64,000 bases of DNA, taken from contig NC_065544.1 in assembly GCF_932294415.1 (NCBI RefSeq), positions 11,569,351-11,633,350 on the forward strand, in the 5' to 3' direction. The stretch is from Quercus robur (lineage: Eukaryota > Streptophyta > Magnoliopsida > Fagales > Fagaceae). The stretch's first letter is position 1, and every line of letters begins with the position of its first letter. Position numbers and translations under genes: made by a program. The notes under the pieces were generated by a model that saw only the letters and a list, made by a program, of their open reading frames with translations, searched no databases and had not been told where the DNA came from. Shown here one piece after another: positions 24,666 through 37,984 of this stretch.

Positions 24666-27600
24666 GCTGTATTGATTTTCTTTATTCAATGAAGTTGTAG
24701 AGTAAAACTTGTAACTAAAAAGGGTCTTGAATCGATTTGTTCTTGTAAATTTTCATAATTTGTTTGAATTTTGATAGAATAAAATGGTAGAAAATGGAAA
24801 ATAAGTTCTAACAACTTCAATTAATAGGGTCTAGTAAGGAAAATAATAAATTTCACTTACCTAAAATTTAGGTCACATTTAGGTTGCGTTTGGCATTGTC
24901 TTAAAATGTCAACTTTTTTTCTATTCATCTTATTTTTTGTATTATTTATGAGTCCTATTACACTTTATGGTAGGGGTTTCACTAGACTATTTCAACTATT
25001 TTTTAGTTTTATTTACGGTACTTTCAGCAAAAAAGTTTCAATTTCAACTAAATAAGCGGTTTCCAAATGGACTCTTAAACTTTTTTTTTTTGGATAAAAA
25101 GTTGGGGGTGTGGGGACTTGAACTCTGATGTCTCTATTAAAAATACCATGAGGTGTCAATTGAGCTACAAGGCTCTTGACTTAAACTTTAAAACAGATTC
25201 CCTGCAACCCCACTTTTTGCACTAGAATAACTGCTTATATAACTAATTTGATTAAATATGTGTACTTTATAGTAATTAGATAGGGCCTTTGAACATAATG
25301 CGCGTGAAGAGGCTAGTAATTGTTTATTTGGATATGGTAGTTTTGTCATGTAGAGTATGTATTTTGGGTTCTTTTAACTATGCGCCAAAATTATATTGCA
25401 GGTGTCGTTGAAGAATTCCCACGTCTTGCTGTTATCAGTATCATTACCCTCTCCTCCTGCAGAAGCCATTTTCTTTAATGGGCTTCCATTTGGAGCCATT
25501 GAAGCTATAAAAGCTGCATATGGCGTGGTTGTGCAAATTCTTGATCCTCCAAAGGATGGCTTTAATCTCACATTGAAACTGAATCTGTCAAAACTTCCTC
25601 CAGATGAAGGTTCAACGAGTTCCTTTTCTAAGGTCATTATAAGCTTGCTATAGTAGATATGCTGAAATATCTAGGATCACTTGTTAAACATGTCCATCTT
25701 CGCGTATAATTTTTAAGACTGCTCGAAATATTTCTTTCACTTCACGAAAAAGGTTTTCTTTTAACAACTTTTCACCCTTCATACATAACATAGGTAAAAT
25801 TTTGTGTCAAGGATCAGTTCTGATGAACTAATAAGTGAAATGTTTAGAAGTTGTACCTGAGATGGTGTGACCTTTTGGAAGAATTTAAAAATGTTGGAAC
25901 TTTAATGATTTCTCATTTTATAAACATATATGCCATTCTTATAAGTGTAGCTGCACATATTTTAATATTCATGAAGTTCAAAGAAATCAATTTATGAATT
26001 GAAGAGATCACTGCTAGTTTGTCCATATGTGTTGTATAGAACTTAAAGAACTTAAGTCCCCTGTGTTATCCTAACTTAGGTTCAATTAGTTGTATTATTC
26101 AATTCTTTTTTATGAAGCAATTCAGGGTTGTGCTTCTTTTGGGCTCTAATATTCATTTATTAACCTCTTTTGATTTTCTGTCTGACCTTCTGAGAAGGTT
26201 TTGTGCAAAGCTAATAGAAATTGGTAAATAGTTATGCAATCAATAACTTGCCCCAGCAGAAGCACCTGAAAGGAATTTTAGGCATGGATGTGTGGCTAAA
26301 GGTTAGACTATGCTTAGGTGATCATCTGCCAATAGCAGTTCCTTTCTCAGTTTAGGTAACATTCCAGTTGGTGGATCATCTCCTTCTTTATTGTCCTATA
26401 GCTTATGAGCTGTGGAAAATGGTGTGTTGTTTGTTTGGATTTCAATGGGTTATGCCACAGAAGGTTCTCTATATCTTAGCCACATGGCAGGGTACTTTCG
26501 GTAGGCATCATAGTATAGCTTTTTGGAGGGCATTGCTGCATTAATGTGGTTTCTTTGGTGGGAACAGAAAGCTTTGAGGGATGTGAACTGTCTATTCTTC
26601 AAGTTAAATCCTTTTTCCTTCACACTTGTTGGATTGGAGTGTTGCTTTTCCTTCTGTGCCCTATTTTACTTTGTTAGATATGTTCGAGCATTATAATTTG
26701 AGAATTTGATTGTACCTACTCACTGAGTACAACCCCTGTGTACTTGGGTATATTTCATTCAAAAAAAATTTCATTACTTAATAAAAAAAAGAAAAAAAAA
26801 AAATTCATTGCAGTAATTCCTCATATTCATGAACTCATGCTTCAAGTAGGATCTTTTTGGATAATTATGCTCTCATTCAAATTTAGGGCGCAACAAACTC
26901 TAAGACTAGGAGAATATAAAAAGATTTGTGTATAACCTGTAACTCTGTTTTAGTTGTATTGCATTAACTAGTGAATAGGTAAACCAACATTTCAATTCAT
27001 TTTTGAAATTCCAAAATTTTTTAGGATGGTAACTGATTGTGACTATTCTCCTGGGTTCAAGCCAGTTTCTCAGGTTCAGAGTTAGATGCTTGCACTCAAG
27101 TGCTTATTAGAATTTTCCTCCCTGTTGCTGCTAAGTGGTTGTAAGAAATTCTCATTTTATCTCTCAATAGAAAATGGAACTAAATTAAAAAAAATGTCTC
27201 AATAGAGAATAGAAACATCAAGGAAGAAAGTGGATTACCATGGACAACATAAGCTTTTAAAAGAAGACTCTAGGATATATTCTTTCTTTGAACATAGGTT
27301 TTTCCCCTAAGCACTTTCCTTTGGTTAACAAAAAGAAAAACCTGTATAAAAGAAAGTAGATTTTTTTTTTTGGAGAAAAAAAGAAAAGAAAATAGAGTTG
27401 AAATAAAAGCAACGTGAATCACCATAGATGACCTTGTTAAACGGGAGCTAGGGATTGTTAATAGATGTGTAATGTGTAAGTGCAGTAGTTAAAAAGTTAT
27501 GCACTTGTTGCATTGCATCGCCTTAAAGCTAGAGAGCTTAATCTTCTTGCCTCATTCAGTCAAGACAAAGTGGTGTGGTTGTTATCAAAGAAAGAAGTGT

Positions 27601-30600
27601 TTGAGCTGAAATCATATTTTAATATGCTCTTAGATACCCGTGCAGCCTAGTGGTTGGAGGCTTGGGATGAGCTATTGAACCAGGCATCTTGGGGTCGATC
27701 CCTAATGGAGTTCACCTAGATTACCTGATACGCGGTTTTGGTGAGTGGGGTCATGTATCCATGGTTTACTCCTCAGAGGTGGGTCCAAAGGGCCCTGCCT
27801 TGGTAGGTTCCATGTCTTAAAAAAATATAAAAAATGCTCTTAGAGGCCCTACAAGTTTCTTTCCCTTGGAAGAGCATCTGGATGGCTAAGTTGCCAAGAA
27901 ATGTGACTTTTTTCGTGTGGACTGTGGTCCTTAGGAGAATTCTAACAGTTGATAACCTTCACGAGCATCACATTTTAATAGTTGATTGGTGTTATGCGTA
28001 AATGCAGTGGGGAATCTATTGATCCTTTTCTTCTCCATTGCTCTATGGCAACTGATATATAGTCCTTTATCTTTACTTTGGTTGGGCTGACTTTGGTGAT
28101 GCCCAAATATATGATTGAACTGTTGGAATGTTCACAAGGCCAGTTTGAGTGCCATAGAGGAGCCAAGGTGCAGTGAGTCTTGCCCTTGTGTGTCATGTGG
28201 AATTTTTGGTTTGAAATTTTGTTTGTAGTGAGCTGATTTTTTTTTTTTTTTTTTTTTTTTTACATTCCTTGCATGAGTGGCATGAGGAGCAAGTTCAACC
28301 CCCTTGACAGAGTTCTTAGAATTCTTAGATCAGTTGAATTATCGATAATTAATGCTTTTCTTACTTTTTTCTTGCTCTTCCTACTAGAGTTGTGTCCCTT
28401 TGGCACTTTTTAAATTAATTTATATACTTATCAAAAAAAATCCCTGGGACAATTTATAACTGAAGTTCCAAAATCCTCTTCCACATGCCTTATTCACTTG
28501 TAGACCTTCCTATAATAGACTGTAGTTATAAATGCCATATTATATTACTCAAAATTAAAGATCTGACATCAGGTGTGCAAATCGCCCTTGTGTTCAAAGC
28601 TGTAGATTTATGATATAATTTGAGTGACTGGCTACTGCATTTACTGTTTTGAAGCCCTATATGTCGGAAACTTATCTTATACAGCTGATCCCTCACAGCA
28701 TGTGGGACACACAAGCATGTTGTGAGGGAGCGGTTGCATACAGTCATTCCATGAGATACCACCTCCTAAAGGTCGGATCATTCTTCCCCTTTCCCAACCT
28801 GACTTATATTTGCTGCACCTACTGTTCTGAAGCCTTATTATTTGGATCATTATCCCCCTTTTACCATGCAGTTCAGGGCTTCTGTGCAGGCAAGAATGCT
28901 GAATGATGCTCTTAAAAATGCATCGTGATTGAAGCAAATCATTGTGATTAACAATTGAGTGTTTTTTCACCTTACATATAAAAACTAAGAACAGTTTGTC
29001 TGATATAAATGCAGTGAAGTCTACCTTTGTTTAATATTGTTTTCTATCATATAGTATTAAAACACACTTTTCATGTATTCACTTATCTATTTTATTTATG
29101 TAATTGGTGGCTGAGTTTGTTGATGCTCTTTGGCACTTTTGTTTTGTTGATGTTGTGTAGAGTACAGACATGCTATTTTGGTAAAGATTGCATCTGTAAG
29201 GGAAGTGGTACTTGGAGCTCCATTGAGAGTAATTCTAAAAAAACTTGGTTCAAGGGCTGTTGCTCCTAATAAGGATCGGCTGGTTGCCATTGTACATCGA
29301 CCAAATGAGTCTTTTTTCCTGGTTCCTAAGGTAAAAATATCATCTCAACAGTTTTGACACATTTTGTTGCATTTCTTTCTTCTTTATAACTTTGAACAAC
29401 TTTGTTTAACCATTCATGGGTTTATTTGTAGAAAGTAGTAGTATTCACTAGAAAGTTTTTTTGTGTGAAATAGTTTTTCATTTAGTATTCTCCCTCTCTC
29501 CTTGAAATAATTCTTCAGCTTCAATTAATTTAGCATTTAGTTTATAGCTGACGCAGCAAGAAGTCACAAATGAAAAACTGGCAATAGCAGAGATGGAACA
29601 GCTTCTACTTCAATTATTTTAAAAAACAAGTTAGAAAGCAATAAAATGGGTTAACTTCCTACATGTTTGTCACATAGATCTCAATAGCTCAAAAGCTAAA
29701 ACTGATTTCCCCCTCCCCTCATCTGCTTGTTTGTTTTAAAATAATTCTGGACTTCCTACATACTCTATACTTTCTGACAGCCTCTTCATTTAATAAAGCC
29801 AACAAATGACAACATAAAAAAAGAAAAGGCTTTGGAAAGCCAAAAGCAAAAGTTAAATACTCTAGTATTCTGGATAATGAGAGCCCTGTCTCCTTCCTTT
29901 AGTCACTATTAAGTGTAGGCTGATCTTTTGCCTCATCAATATCATATTTTTTAGTGAATTTATATATAAAATCCAGTTAAAAATGTCTTTGCTCTGCAGA
30001 GCCTCTAGTAATCTGCAATTCATTTGTGTATGTTTTCGTTTCACCCATTTTTAGCTATATAAGGTTTTCAAGCCCACTATTAGCTATAGAAGAAAAGTGC
30101 TTGAAATTATGCTGACAAAATTCTGAAATGGTTTCTGCCAGGTTGAAAAGGTGACCGTTGTATATCCTATGAGATTCACGGACTCCATAGATATTGTTCT
30201 TGCAACTTCCTTCCTGCAGGTACAATAAATATATGATCTAAATTTACTGATCAAAGAGTACATTTGAAATAAAATGCAGACATGGATTTATTATCTGGGA
30301 AAGATACGGCTGGACTGTCACATTTTGTTGATGGTCCTAGGAAGGCCTTTTTTAATTTACTTTATTGGTAAGCTACATATGCACCAAGTGGGCCTTGAAC
30401 CCACAAGCTCACCCTCCATCCTATTATTATGGAAGGAGGAGGGACCATTTAAATTGGAGCCTATTGGTCAACCTAAGAAGGCCTTTCAAATATTGAATAT
30501 TACAATTTTACCATATTTATGTTAATTCTATTGTTGACACTTCCAAGCATACCTTTCTGGTATGTGTTCTTTAATCTGTTCTTGGTTATTTCTAGTTTTT

Positions 30601-33193
30601 CACATTCAAGGTTTGTTTATCATTTAGGAGTTTGTGGAAGCAAGACGTACAGCTGGACTTAACAGTGCCCCTTCTTGTTTGTGGTCTCCTTCTCCTCCTC
30701 CAGAACTAGAGGGAGCTCCTGCCGAAGCATTATTGGCCAATGCAGGATTTGTGACATTTGGTAATGTAGAAGAGTTGTTTTATTTTTTTATTTTTTCCTC
30801 TGTCCTTTTTCTCAATGTAACAGATTGCCATGTGTTCAACAAATGCAGTTATCTTCCCTCGTCATGTAGAAGGCAAAAAGCTGGACCGTACTGTTTGGAG
30901 TTTATCAACATTTCACGCTTATGTTAGTTATCATGTTAAAGTGAGATCTCTTTTACCTAAATTGCCTGAATTCTTCGTTCTTTTAGCTGAAATTTTTTCA
31001 CATGCTTGGGGAAATGTGAAGTACAGAAAAAAATTAAAATTAATACATGTGCATATGCTAGTCTCAATATTTATGATAGAGAAAGCAATGCACCTTCTTA
31101 CACAGAGATTCCATATTGCATGTCAAAAATTTCTTAAGTATCATTTAGGTAAATGTACACATAATGATTAGTTTTGGCTGGAAATGGTACCTATATTAAA
31201 AACATTTGGTTAGTGGTTAAAACTATTTGATATTTGATATGCTTTATTACATCAGACAAAATCCACCATTTGCTCTTGGATATATTCACACAATTCAGTT
31301 TAAATCTATTTATATTGTGGTTTTTTGGCTATATTATCTTCTAGTGAGGAGCATGTATTGTGTATGAACACCACTGTAGATCTGTCATATTTTTAGCATG
31401 AGTATATGTCACTATGACCATTAGGGTACATGTTACTATGTTCTCTCTACTTCTCACAGCCACCCAGTGAGTGCTCTAGCTAGGGAAGGTGATGGGAGGA
31501 TTCATGCAGCACTTTTATTGTGTTTACTATAGTTGATCATGTATATGTTCACCATGCTCTCAGTTGAATAGATAATGGTTGAAATTTGGCGTCATAAGTA
31601 CAAGAGCTACAACATATTTTGATAATATGCTCTCATTTATCTTGAAATCTGTTGTTTTTGTTGCAAAGAGCCTTGTAGCTCAACTGGCACCTTTTGGTGT
31701 TTCCAGTTTGTACCATGCTTCATTTTAGCATGCTTTTTTACTTATTCCTTTCTTGATTGATTTAAATCTTTTCCATGCATATTCCTGCAGTGCTCAGAGG
31801 GTTTCATGCATACACGGATGCGGCGTCGTGTGGAATCTTTGATTCAGGTCTTTTCCTGTTTGATCAGTCTCTATTTTTTTTTTTTAGTTTTATGAAGTGT
31901 CCCTCTTAGTTTTATTATGTATTATTGTGATATATTATTCTTGATTTTGTTGAAGTATGCTTTTTTAAGGAGATGAAGTTGAATATCTTGAACTGTGATT
32001 CAACAAAGTGCTCAGTCAAAAGAGAAATGTTTTGAATCCAATCCTTCTTTAGATAAAATTGATGTGTAGTTTTACCCCAAAAAAAAAAAAAAAGAATTGA
32101 TGCACACTAAATAAATAAAAAGAATAGATTCCTAGTTTTGTAAAGCATCCTATTTTGAGAAGCCACCTTTCTGGTGGGTTGTGATGTGAACAGACCCTGC
32201 TAGGGCTGAGTTCATTTGGCTGGATTTTACTCAATAGGGTTAACCAGGCCCTTGTACCCAAACATTGTGCTATCACTGATTGGCATCCAAAGCACCCTAA
32301 ATTGTCCCAAAACATCACCAAGAACACAAATTGTTCACAATTTCCAATTGACAACCCCGTATCAAGGAAGGGTTGAAGCTTTGAATAGGCCATGGACCCT
32401 AAATCAAGGAACAACTCAGCAGCCCAAACTTTTTTTGGTTTTTGTTGGGCAATCAAGAGAAGAGGGAGTAAAGGTTGTGAAGATGAAAATGAAGAGGGAG
32501 AAGAAGATTTGGAAGGATGAGGAGTTAACAAATAAAGGGAGAGAGTGCTCAATGTTAAGATCAGGTATGACCGTATGAGGAGAGATATTAGTGTGGTGTC
32601 CTTTGCTGAACCAAAGTTTTCCAGGTGAAGAGCTACTATAGAGTCTAAGGAGGGTGACCTACATTTTCCTTGGAGAAGTATATGGAAATTTAGGGTCCCA
32701 CCAAGGATGGCTTTCTTTTCATGGTGTGTGGCTTTGTGGAAGATCTTGACTACCAATAACTTAAGGAGAACGGGCATCGTTATAATGGAGTGGTGTTTCA
32801 TGTGTAAGAATTATAATTGGTCTTCATTGTTTGAAATCCTTATAATGGAGTATGGGAAGCTGAAGTGTTAGATTCTGAAATCCTCATATGATTGGTCTTT
32901 ATTGTCTTCTTCGTTCCCAATTGTGGGTTCCTAGAAAACTAGTTTTGTATTTTTCTGTTTTTCAATTGTTGCCTTCCTATTCTCTTTTATGATTGTGTTG
33001 TACTCTTATGTATTCTGCCTGTGCACTCAGCACCTTTTTTTTTCAATCAATAAATTATTTCCTTATCAAAAAAAAAAAAAAAAATCTCGTATTTACAAAC
33101 TCACCATTCACCATTAATGAGAAAACACTTGTTTCCCAATTTTTCCAATTTCGAACTGAACACAGAAAACACCTAACAATCACACACACAATA

Positions 33194-33224
<31 letters not shown>

Positions 33225-33675
33225 TCTTTTTTAGAATCAATCCTATAAGGCTCTCTACTTATTGTCAATTCTATTCCCATCTCTTATTTTCTCACCAATT
33301 CATTTCTTATCTACTTAGGTTGTTGAACATTTTAAAATCAATTTTGGTTTGCAATTATTGGGTTCAAATAGAATTAGTTTGATTAGAGGCTTATAAAGAA
33401 GCATGCATGTGTTAATCTGTAGGCTCTAGATCGTGCGAAACCCAATGTGGAGAATTCGAAGAAAACGGCACAAAGCAGATCCTTCAAACGACTGGTATGT
33501 TGTGAGGATACTTATTTTAATATGCTTTAACAATGTATAGTCATGATTTTTGACTTACCTTGCTACTTTTTTTTTTTTTGTCCTTTCGAAATTTTTTTAC
33601 ACTGATATTAACAAACAAGTTCCATAAACTGGATTGTAGAGCCTCAATGAAGCAAGGACCAATTCAAAGTCATAA
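24394..33675 (+). CDS. ARPC2A: Actin-related protein 2/3 complex subunit 2A (p34-Arc), 10 exons
   Basis: Structural subunit of the ARP2/3 complex, which nucleates branched actin filaments; the Arabidopsis orthologue is DISTORTED TRICHOMES 2 (family knowledge). Exons: 24394-24455, 24549-24615, 25402-25609, 29161-29330, 30142-30219, 30628-30760, 30849-30940, 31791-31847, 33423-33494, 33640-33675. They total 975 bp in one frame, giving 324 residues against about 318 in Arabidopsis. Matching blocks include MILLQSHSRFLLQTLL at the start, LDKAVELDYNWVEFDDVRFH, FVIFPRHVEGKKLDRTVW and the C-terminal helix GFMHTRMRRRVESLIQALD. The protein is intact, with no stop or frameshift. Exon 1 ends in a split AA|T codon. 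Intron 3 (3551 bp) and intron 8 (1575 bp) carry LINE remnants and intron 3 a SINE. A 35-T run starts 14 bp after the exon 2 donor. The gene is divergent from S2P. Confidence 0.95.
24630..24664 (+). repeat. Poly-T tract in ARPC2A intron 2
   Basis: An uninterrupted run of about 35 T, 14 bp after the exon 2 donor. Other long T runs lie at 28238-28261 and 35820-35835. Confidence 0.9.
25083..25183 (-). mobile_element. tRNA-derived SINE, family A, in ARPC2A intron 2
   Basis: The minus strand reads GAGCCTTGTAGCTCAATTG, then TATTTTTAATAGAGACATC and GAGTTCAAGTCCCC. Antisense to the gene. Confidence 0.6.
26330..26803 (+). mobile_element. LINE 3'-end fragment in ARPC2A intron 3
   Basis: Reads VDHLLLYCPIAYELWKMVCC then MPQKVLYILATWQGTFGRHH, the zf-RVT region, followed by stops. 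The 3' UTR (CCCCTGTGTACTTGGGTATA) and interrupted A runs end near 26803. Same family as the 13.5-13.9 kb copy and inserted in ARPC2A orientation. Confidence 0.7.
27480..28440 (+). mobile_element. LINE fragment in ARPC2A intron 3, interrupted by a SINE
   Basis: Reads VVWLLSKKEVFELKSYFNML before the SINE and SFPWKSIWMAKLPRN, then VTFFVWTVVLRRILTVDNL, after it: the segment between RT and zf-RVT. It ends in a TTATATACTTATC-A8 tail at 28440. A run of 24 T lies at 28238-28261. The left edge is a guess. Confidence 0.6.
27635..27833 (+). mobile_element. tRNA-derived SINE, 199 bp, with 11-bp target duplication
   Basis: Pol III-type internal boxes: AGCCTAGTGGTTGG (A box) and GGTCGATCCC (B box). The tail is A-rich. 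Exact ATGCTCTTAGA copies lie at 27624-27634 and 27834-27844. It has inserted in the LINE fragment of ARPC2A intron 3. Confidence 0.82.
31667..31710 (+). mobile_element. tRNA-derived SINE, family A, truncated, in ARPC2A intron 7
   Basis: Only the 5' part is present: AGAGCCTTGTAGCTCAACTG then GCACCTTTTGGTGTTTCC. Confidence 0.5.
32600..33083 (+). mobile_element. LINE 3'-end fragment in ARPC2A intron 8
   Basis: Plus strand reads ESKEGDLHFPWRSIWKFRVP then RMAFFSWCVALWKILTTNNL and MEWCFMCKN, the zf-RVT region, with stops after it. It ends in TCAATAAATTATTTCC and an A run to 33083. A second short A run at 32079-32094 nearby has similar flanks (AATTGATG) and may be a tiny separate insertion. Confidence 0.65.
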
Positions 33676-34056
33676 GGGATCACTGGATAGAAGAGGAAAT
33701 GCTCCCAGTTGGAACCTAAGAAGCTCATTGTCCAAGGCATTGCTTGCAATATTCAGTGAAGATTGCTGCAAGAGCTTGTATTTTATTCTCTAATGAAAAA
33801 AGAAAAAAGAAAAAGAGAAGTGCCTATTTATTCAGTTGCTAATATACTACAATTTTGTTTGAAGTTGACTGCATTTGAACCAGAATTGGTTATTTTGTTC
33901 AAGTGTTGTAGTATTTTCATTCCCAGTTTGAAAAATTAATCTAATTATCCCCACATTAATCTGTTGTTAACATTTCAATGGAGCTATGCATGGAACTTAG
34001 TTACTTGGGTGACATGCTCTCTTGCTCCGATGTTCACTCTCTGCACTGCATGCAAG

Positions 34057-34129
34057 GTCTGAAGCTCCTGTAGATTCTTGTGTGGAATTTGATGCTCATG
34101 TAATTTATAATGTGAGGCGCTCACTTCAG
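34057..34129 (+). other. Exon-like open stretch downstream of ARPC2A
   Basis: Follows an AG and ends CAG|GTATGT. It reads SEAPVDSCVEFDAHVIYNVR and then RSLQ without stops. Not recognised. Could be part of an unlisted gene or chance. Confidence 0.2.
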
Positions 34130-34711
34130 GTATGTTTTAGTTTATTATCCATTCTCCAGTTTGGGAGTTTATAGTTTCTTTGGGAATGGGAAATGAATGC
34201 TAAAGAAAGTTTTTTTAAAAGATGAATTCCGTTTATTTACGTGTTTCAGAGATTTATAAGAGGGTGCAATGGTAGAATGGAATGCTTGTTCCAATTGGGC
34301 TGATAGACAGGGAATGGAATGGACGATAAGGAACTTTAACCGAAATTTCACTAAGTCTGAATTTGATAAGGATGAGTGTAAAACTCATGTTTTTCACAAT
34401 TCAATAAGAGATTGTCACATTAATTTTTTACTTAAAACTCAATACATACTACTACACTTAATAACATCTTAATAAACTCTTTGTTTTAGTTAAGTTGGAT
34501 TTTCAAATGAGTATTAGAATTGATTGAGTGTAGCTATACCTATTCTTTAATATGTGACTAAATGGTGTGGCATGTAGAGATTGGACTTTGGAGGGTATAA
34601 AACTTGGATATTATATCATATTTTTATAGAATTTAATTTCTTCACAACATACATACTCCCAATAATACTCTCTTACATATTTGACACATTCTTGCTCTTA
34701 TTATTGTTGTT

Positions 34712-34812
34712 GTTATTGATAATTTGATAGTTGAGACTGAGAAGATTTAAAACTTAAATGTTTCCGTTGAAAATACAAAAATGTGTCAACTAATTGAGTT
34801 ACAAGGCATTTT
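34712..34812 (-). mobile_element. tRNA-derived SINE, family A
   Basis: The plus strand reads ATAATTTGATAGTTGAGACT, AAATGTTTCCGTTGAAAATA and CTAATTGAGTTACAAGGC, the same order as the other copies. Confidence 0.5.
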
Positions 34813-36786
34813 ATTTTTATTTTAAACAATATTGTATTAAAAGTTGACAAATATTATATGATACCAAATAAAATAAATATAATAAGACAATAATATTTAT
34901 AATCTTTATAAGACCAAAATTGTTTCGTTGTTAGTTAACCTCATAATATTGTATTAGATAAAGTTTTGAGACTTCACAATTTTACACTTAATTATTTTAA
35001 TATATATTATTTAATTGTATTTAAAATTTATTTTCTATTTAAACAGTATTAGAATCTTAACATATCATATTTTATATAAATAGTAGAATATATAATTCCA
35101 TATATAAACAAGAACACAATTCACAATACTGAGCTTATGAATATTTACTAAGAGCGGCCTACCCAGTAATCGGAGAAGGTATTTGATATCAAATAATATT
35201 ATGTTAGTAATATGAAAATCCAATAAGTGTGAGATATATCAGTAAAAAATAATAATTTCACTAATAAATAAAAGACGTGTTATTGGTTAGTTATTCTTAC
35301 ACACACGTCTCTTATTTATCTCTTATTTATTAGGTCATACGGATGATGTGATATCATTTAATAGAAAATACTTTTTCTAATACTCGGGGACTGGGGTCCT
35401 TGTGAAGCTTTGTTGTCTTACCAGAGCAACATATGTGACAGAACACAAAGCTAGGAATGTCATTTTCTAACTTCCACCTTTTGTTAATAATAAAAAAAAA
35501 AATTTGCCTAATGCTATAATATATAATATATACATAATTATAATAAATGATTATTAATAATTATCATAACGATCAAATTTCATATTCAAACAAAAAAAAA
35601 AAAATCATATTATGTTGAACTTTATTGTGCATTGCATGGATTACCGATTATTATTAAATTAAATCAATTCTAGTGGTAAAAATAGTTTTTTTAAAGTATT
35701 ATATTATTAAATTGAGCCTACAACATGGAAAAATTGCTGCAAAAACTTCACACTGAGTTACCACCTTCACCTCACTTGGGCCCATCATGATACAAAGTTA
35801 AGAGGAGTATGTAACATTTTTTTTTTTTTTTTTTTGGGTTCATTTTCATTTATTTCCATTATTTTATGAGCTCTTAAATGGATGTTAGGTGGTAAAAATA
35901 ATTAGAAGGAAATGTCCATTCCATTTCATTTTATTTCTCGTAAGCATTCGACTGAAAGTGAGGGTAATGCTTATTTCTTTAATGAAATGGAGATGAAATG
36001 TCAATGTTATCCACATTTTGAAGAAAAATAATTGAAAGGAACCTTATTTTTAGGTAATCGTGGAGGATAAAACCGTGGGTCATTTAAGAACCTAGGTGCC
36101 AATTCATTACCTTCATCACCACTTTGTCACGTACTTAGGATCTTTTTCTTTTTTGTTTTTTTTTTTTTTTTGTTTTTTTGTAATTCTAGGTTTATAATAT
36201 GATTTAGGATTAAATTAACTAGAAAAGTTTCATCATCCAAGAAATTTGAATATCATTCAAAAGTAAAGTAACTACCACCTGGTGTGCGAGTGTTCCAAGA
36301 ATAACATACTCACCTATGTTATGAAATGGAATTTGGCTAACAAGAAAAATTCTTATGTTACGAGTGAGTGTAAATGACAATTGTGTGTTACTTCACATGA
36401 TTCAAGCAATTAGAAAAGGATTATTTATACTAACAAATAATTGGTATTTTATTCAAAATTTATTCATAATGTTTTTCTCAATTAACAATGGAACACAATT
36501 TTTTTTCCCTATTATTGCTACTTTATTTCTTGAAATAGTGGAGGAAACCAAATATATTAATAAGTAATGTTGTGTTAGGGTTGTGCATAGTTGGATTAGT
36601 TTGGTAATTTCTCAAATTTTTTACCGAACCAATGGGGTCTATTTCCCTATAACCAAAACTGTTGCAAACCACCATTGGTCAGCTTTCCCATTTACAGTGA
36701 AGCGATTTTGCAAAAGTAATGGAGAATAGGTAGATCATCTTTTACTACATTGTCGTATTGTTTTTGAGTTGTGGTCTATGAGTTAA
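34813..36786. other. AT-rich intergenic, no gene seen
   Basis: Long A/T runs and short frames only. Confidence 0.55.
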
Positions 36787-37697
36787 GAGCATTCATATCA
36801 AGAATGCTAAAAATGCCCAAAAGCCAATTTAACAACCAACACACAAAAATATCTACTACATCAAGGCTCTCAAATGCTAAATATTTTGATACTCAGCTAC
36901 AGTGAGCTGCTATCTCTAGTAGCTCACTGTAGTTGAGTGCTATAATAAAATAATAGCATTTTAAACCCACTCACGCGTGTCTCTTTCTTTTCTGTCAGTT
37001 TTGCCTCTCTTTCTCGTTCTCATCTTCTCCCCCTCTCCCTAGGTTGGATTTTGTGGTGGTTATTGGTTTGATTTTGGCTTGTGGGTTACGGTGGCTTGGC
37101 GAGTGTGGGTTTGGGCTACAATAGTTCCAGTAGTGGTTGCGGCTCTTGGTGGTTTCACTTGTGGCTAATAGGTCTCCGATTGTGATGTGGGTTTGATTTG
37201 GGTTTGGGCTTGAAAGGTAGGTTTGATTGTGGTGGTTATCTGTTTGATTTTGGGTTGGGCTTTTATCTAGCTGACTTTAGCTATGAATCAACCATAGTTC
37301 CTCCACCGGTTTTTCATTCTGAGCGACTTCGTAGGGAGCAGGCAGAGTTGAATTGTTTGTCCAAATCTAATAATTCCTTTAATTCTTAGTTTTTGATGAC
37401 TCAAGCAGGTTTTGATCGTTCTCAGTCAATTGCCAAATTAGTTGATAAATTGCATGATGGGCAGCATGTTTATTTGCAAACTGAGCAGGTGATTCATCTT
37501 CAAAGCTGGAGAAGAGAGATGTATAGAAAGAGAGAGGAAGAGACACAGATTAGCAAAAAAAAATAATAATAATGAAGTGGTAAAAAAAATAAAACCTTTA
37601 ATGTTGGGTGTATAATAAAGTAGGATATTAAAATAGATAAAATAGTGTTTTGAGTTGTTAAAAGTTATAATTTTTAGCATTCTTGATGTGAATGCTC
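36787..37697. mobile_element. MITE with GAGCATTC ends and TAA target duplication, 911 bp
   Basis: Ends GAGCATTCATATCAAGAATG and its complement with one difference, flanked by TAA on both sides (36784-36786 and 37698-37700), as in PIF/Harbinger-type elements (inference). A hairpin at 36893-36935 has arms CAGCTACAGTGAGCT/AGCTCACTGTAG. The interior has a G/T-rich block and a coding-like stretch (37260-37480; STIVPPPVFHSERLRREQAE, QSIAKLVDKLHDGQHVYLQ). Confidence 0.72.
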
Positions 37698-37698
37698 T

Positions 37699-37984
37699 AA
37701 CAGGATTATAATTATTTATAAGTGTGTTTGTAAGGTCAAAATAGGAAATTAACCCTGATTTTCAAACATTATAATTAGTAGGCCTCGATTTAGGTCAAAA
37801 TAGGAAATTAACCCTGATTTTCAAACATTATAATTAGTAGGCCTCGATTTCAAACTATATTTTTTTACTAGAACAGGATTATAATTATTTATAAGTGTGT
37901 TTGTAAGGCCAAAATAGGAAATTAACCCTGATTTTCAAACATTATAATTAGTAGGCCACGTTTTCAAACTATATTTTTTACTAG
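37699..37984 (+). repeat. Tandem duplication of the element end
   Basis: A block starting AACAGGATTATAATTATTTA occurs at 37699 and again at 37872. Within the first copy a 59-bp unit (37733-37791) is repeated at 37792-37850. The same sequence is the left arm of the inverted-repeat element that follows. Confidence 0.8.

Noticed and set aside
32049..32801. 250-codon open stretch on the minus strand
   Set aside because: It lies antisense to the LINE fragment in ARPC2A intron 8 and across its A run. It has no recognisable domain and ends in a Phe run from the poly-A, so it is a shadow.
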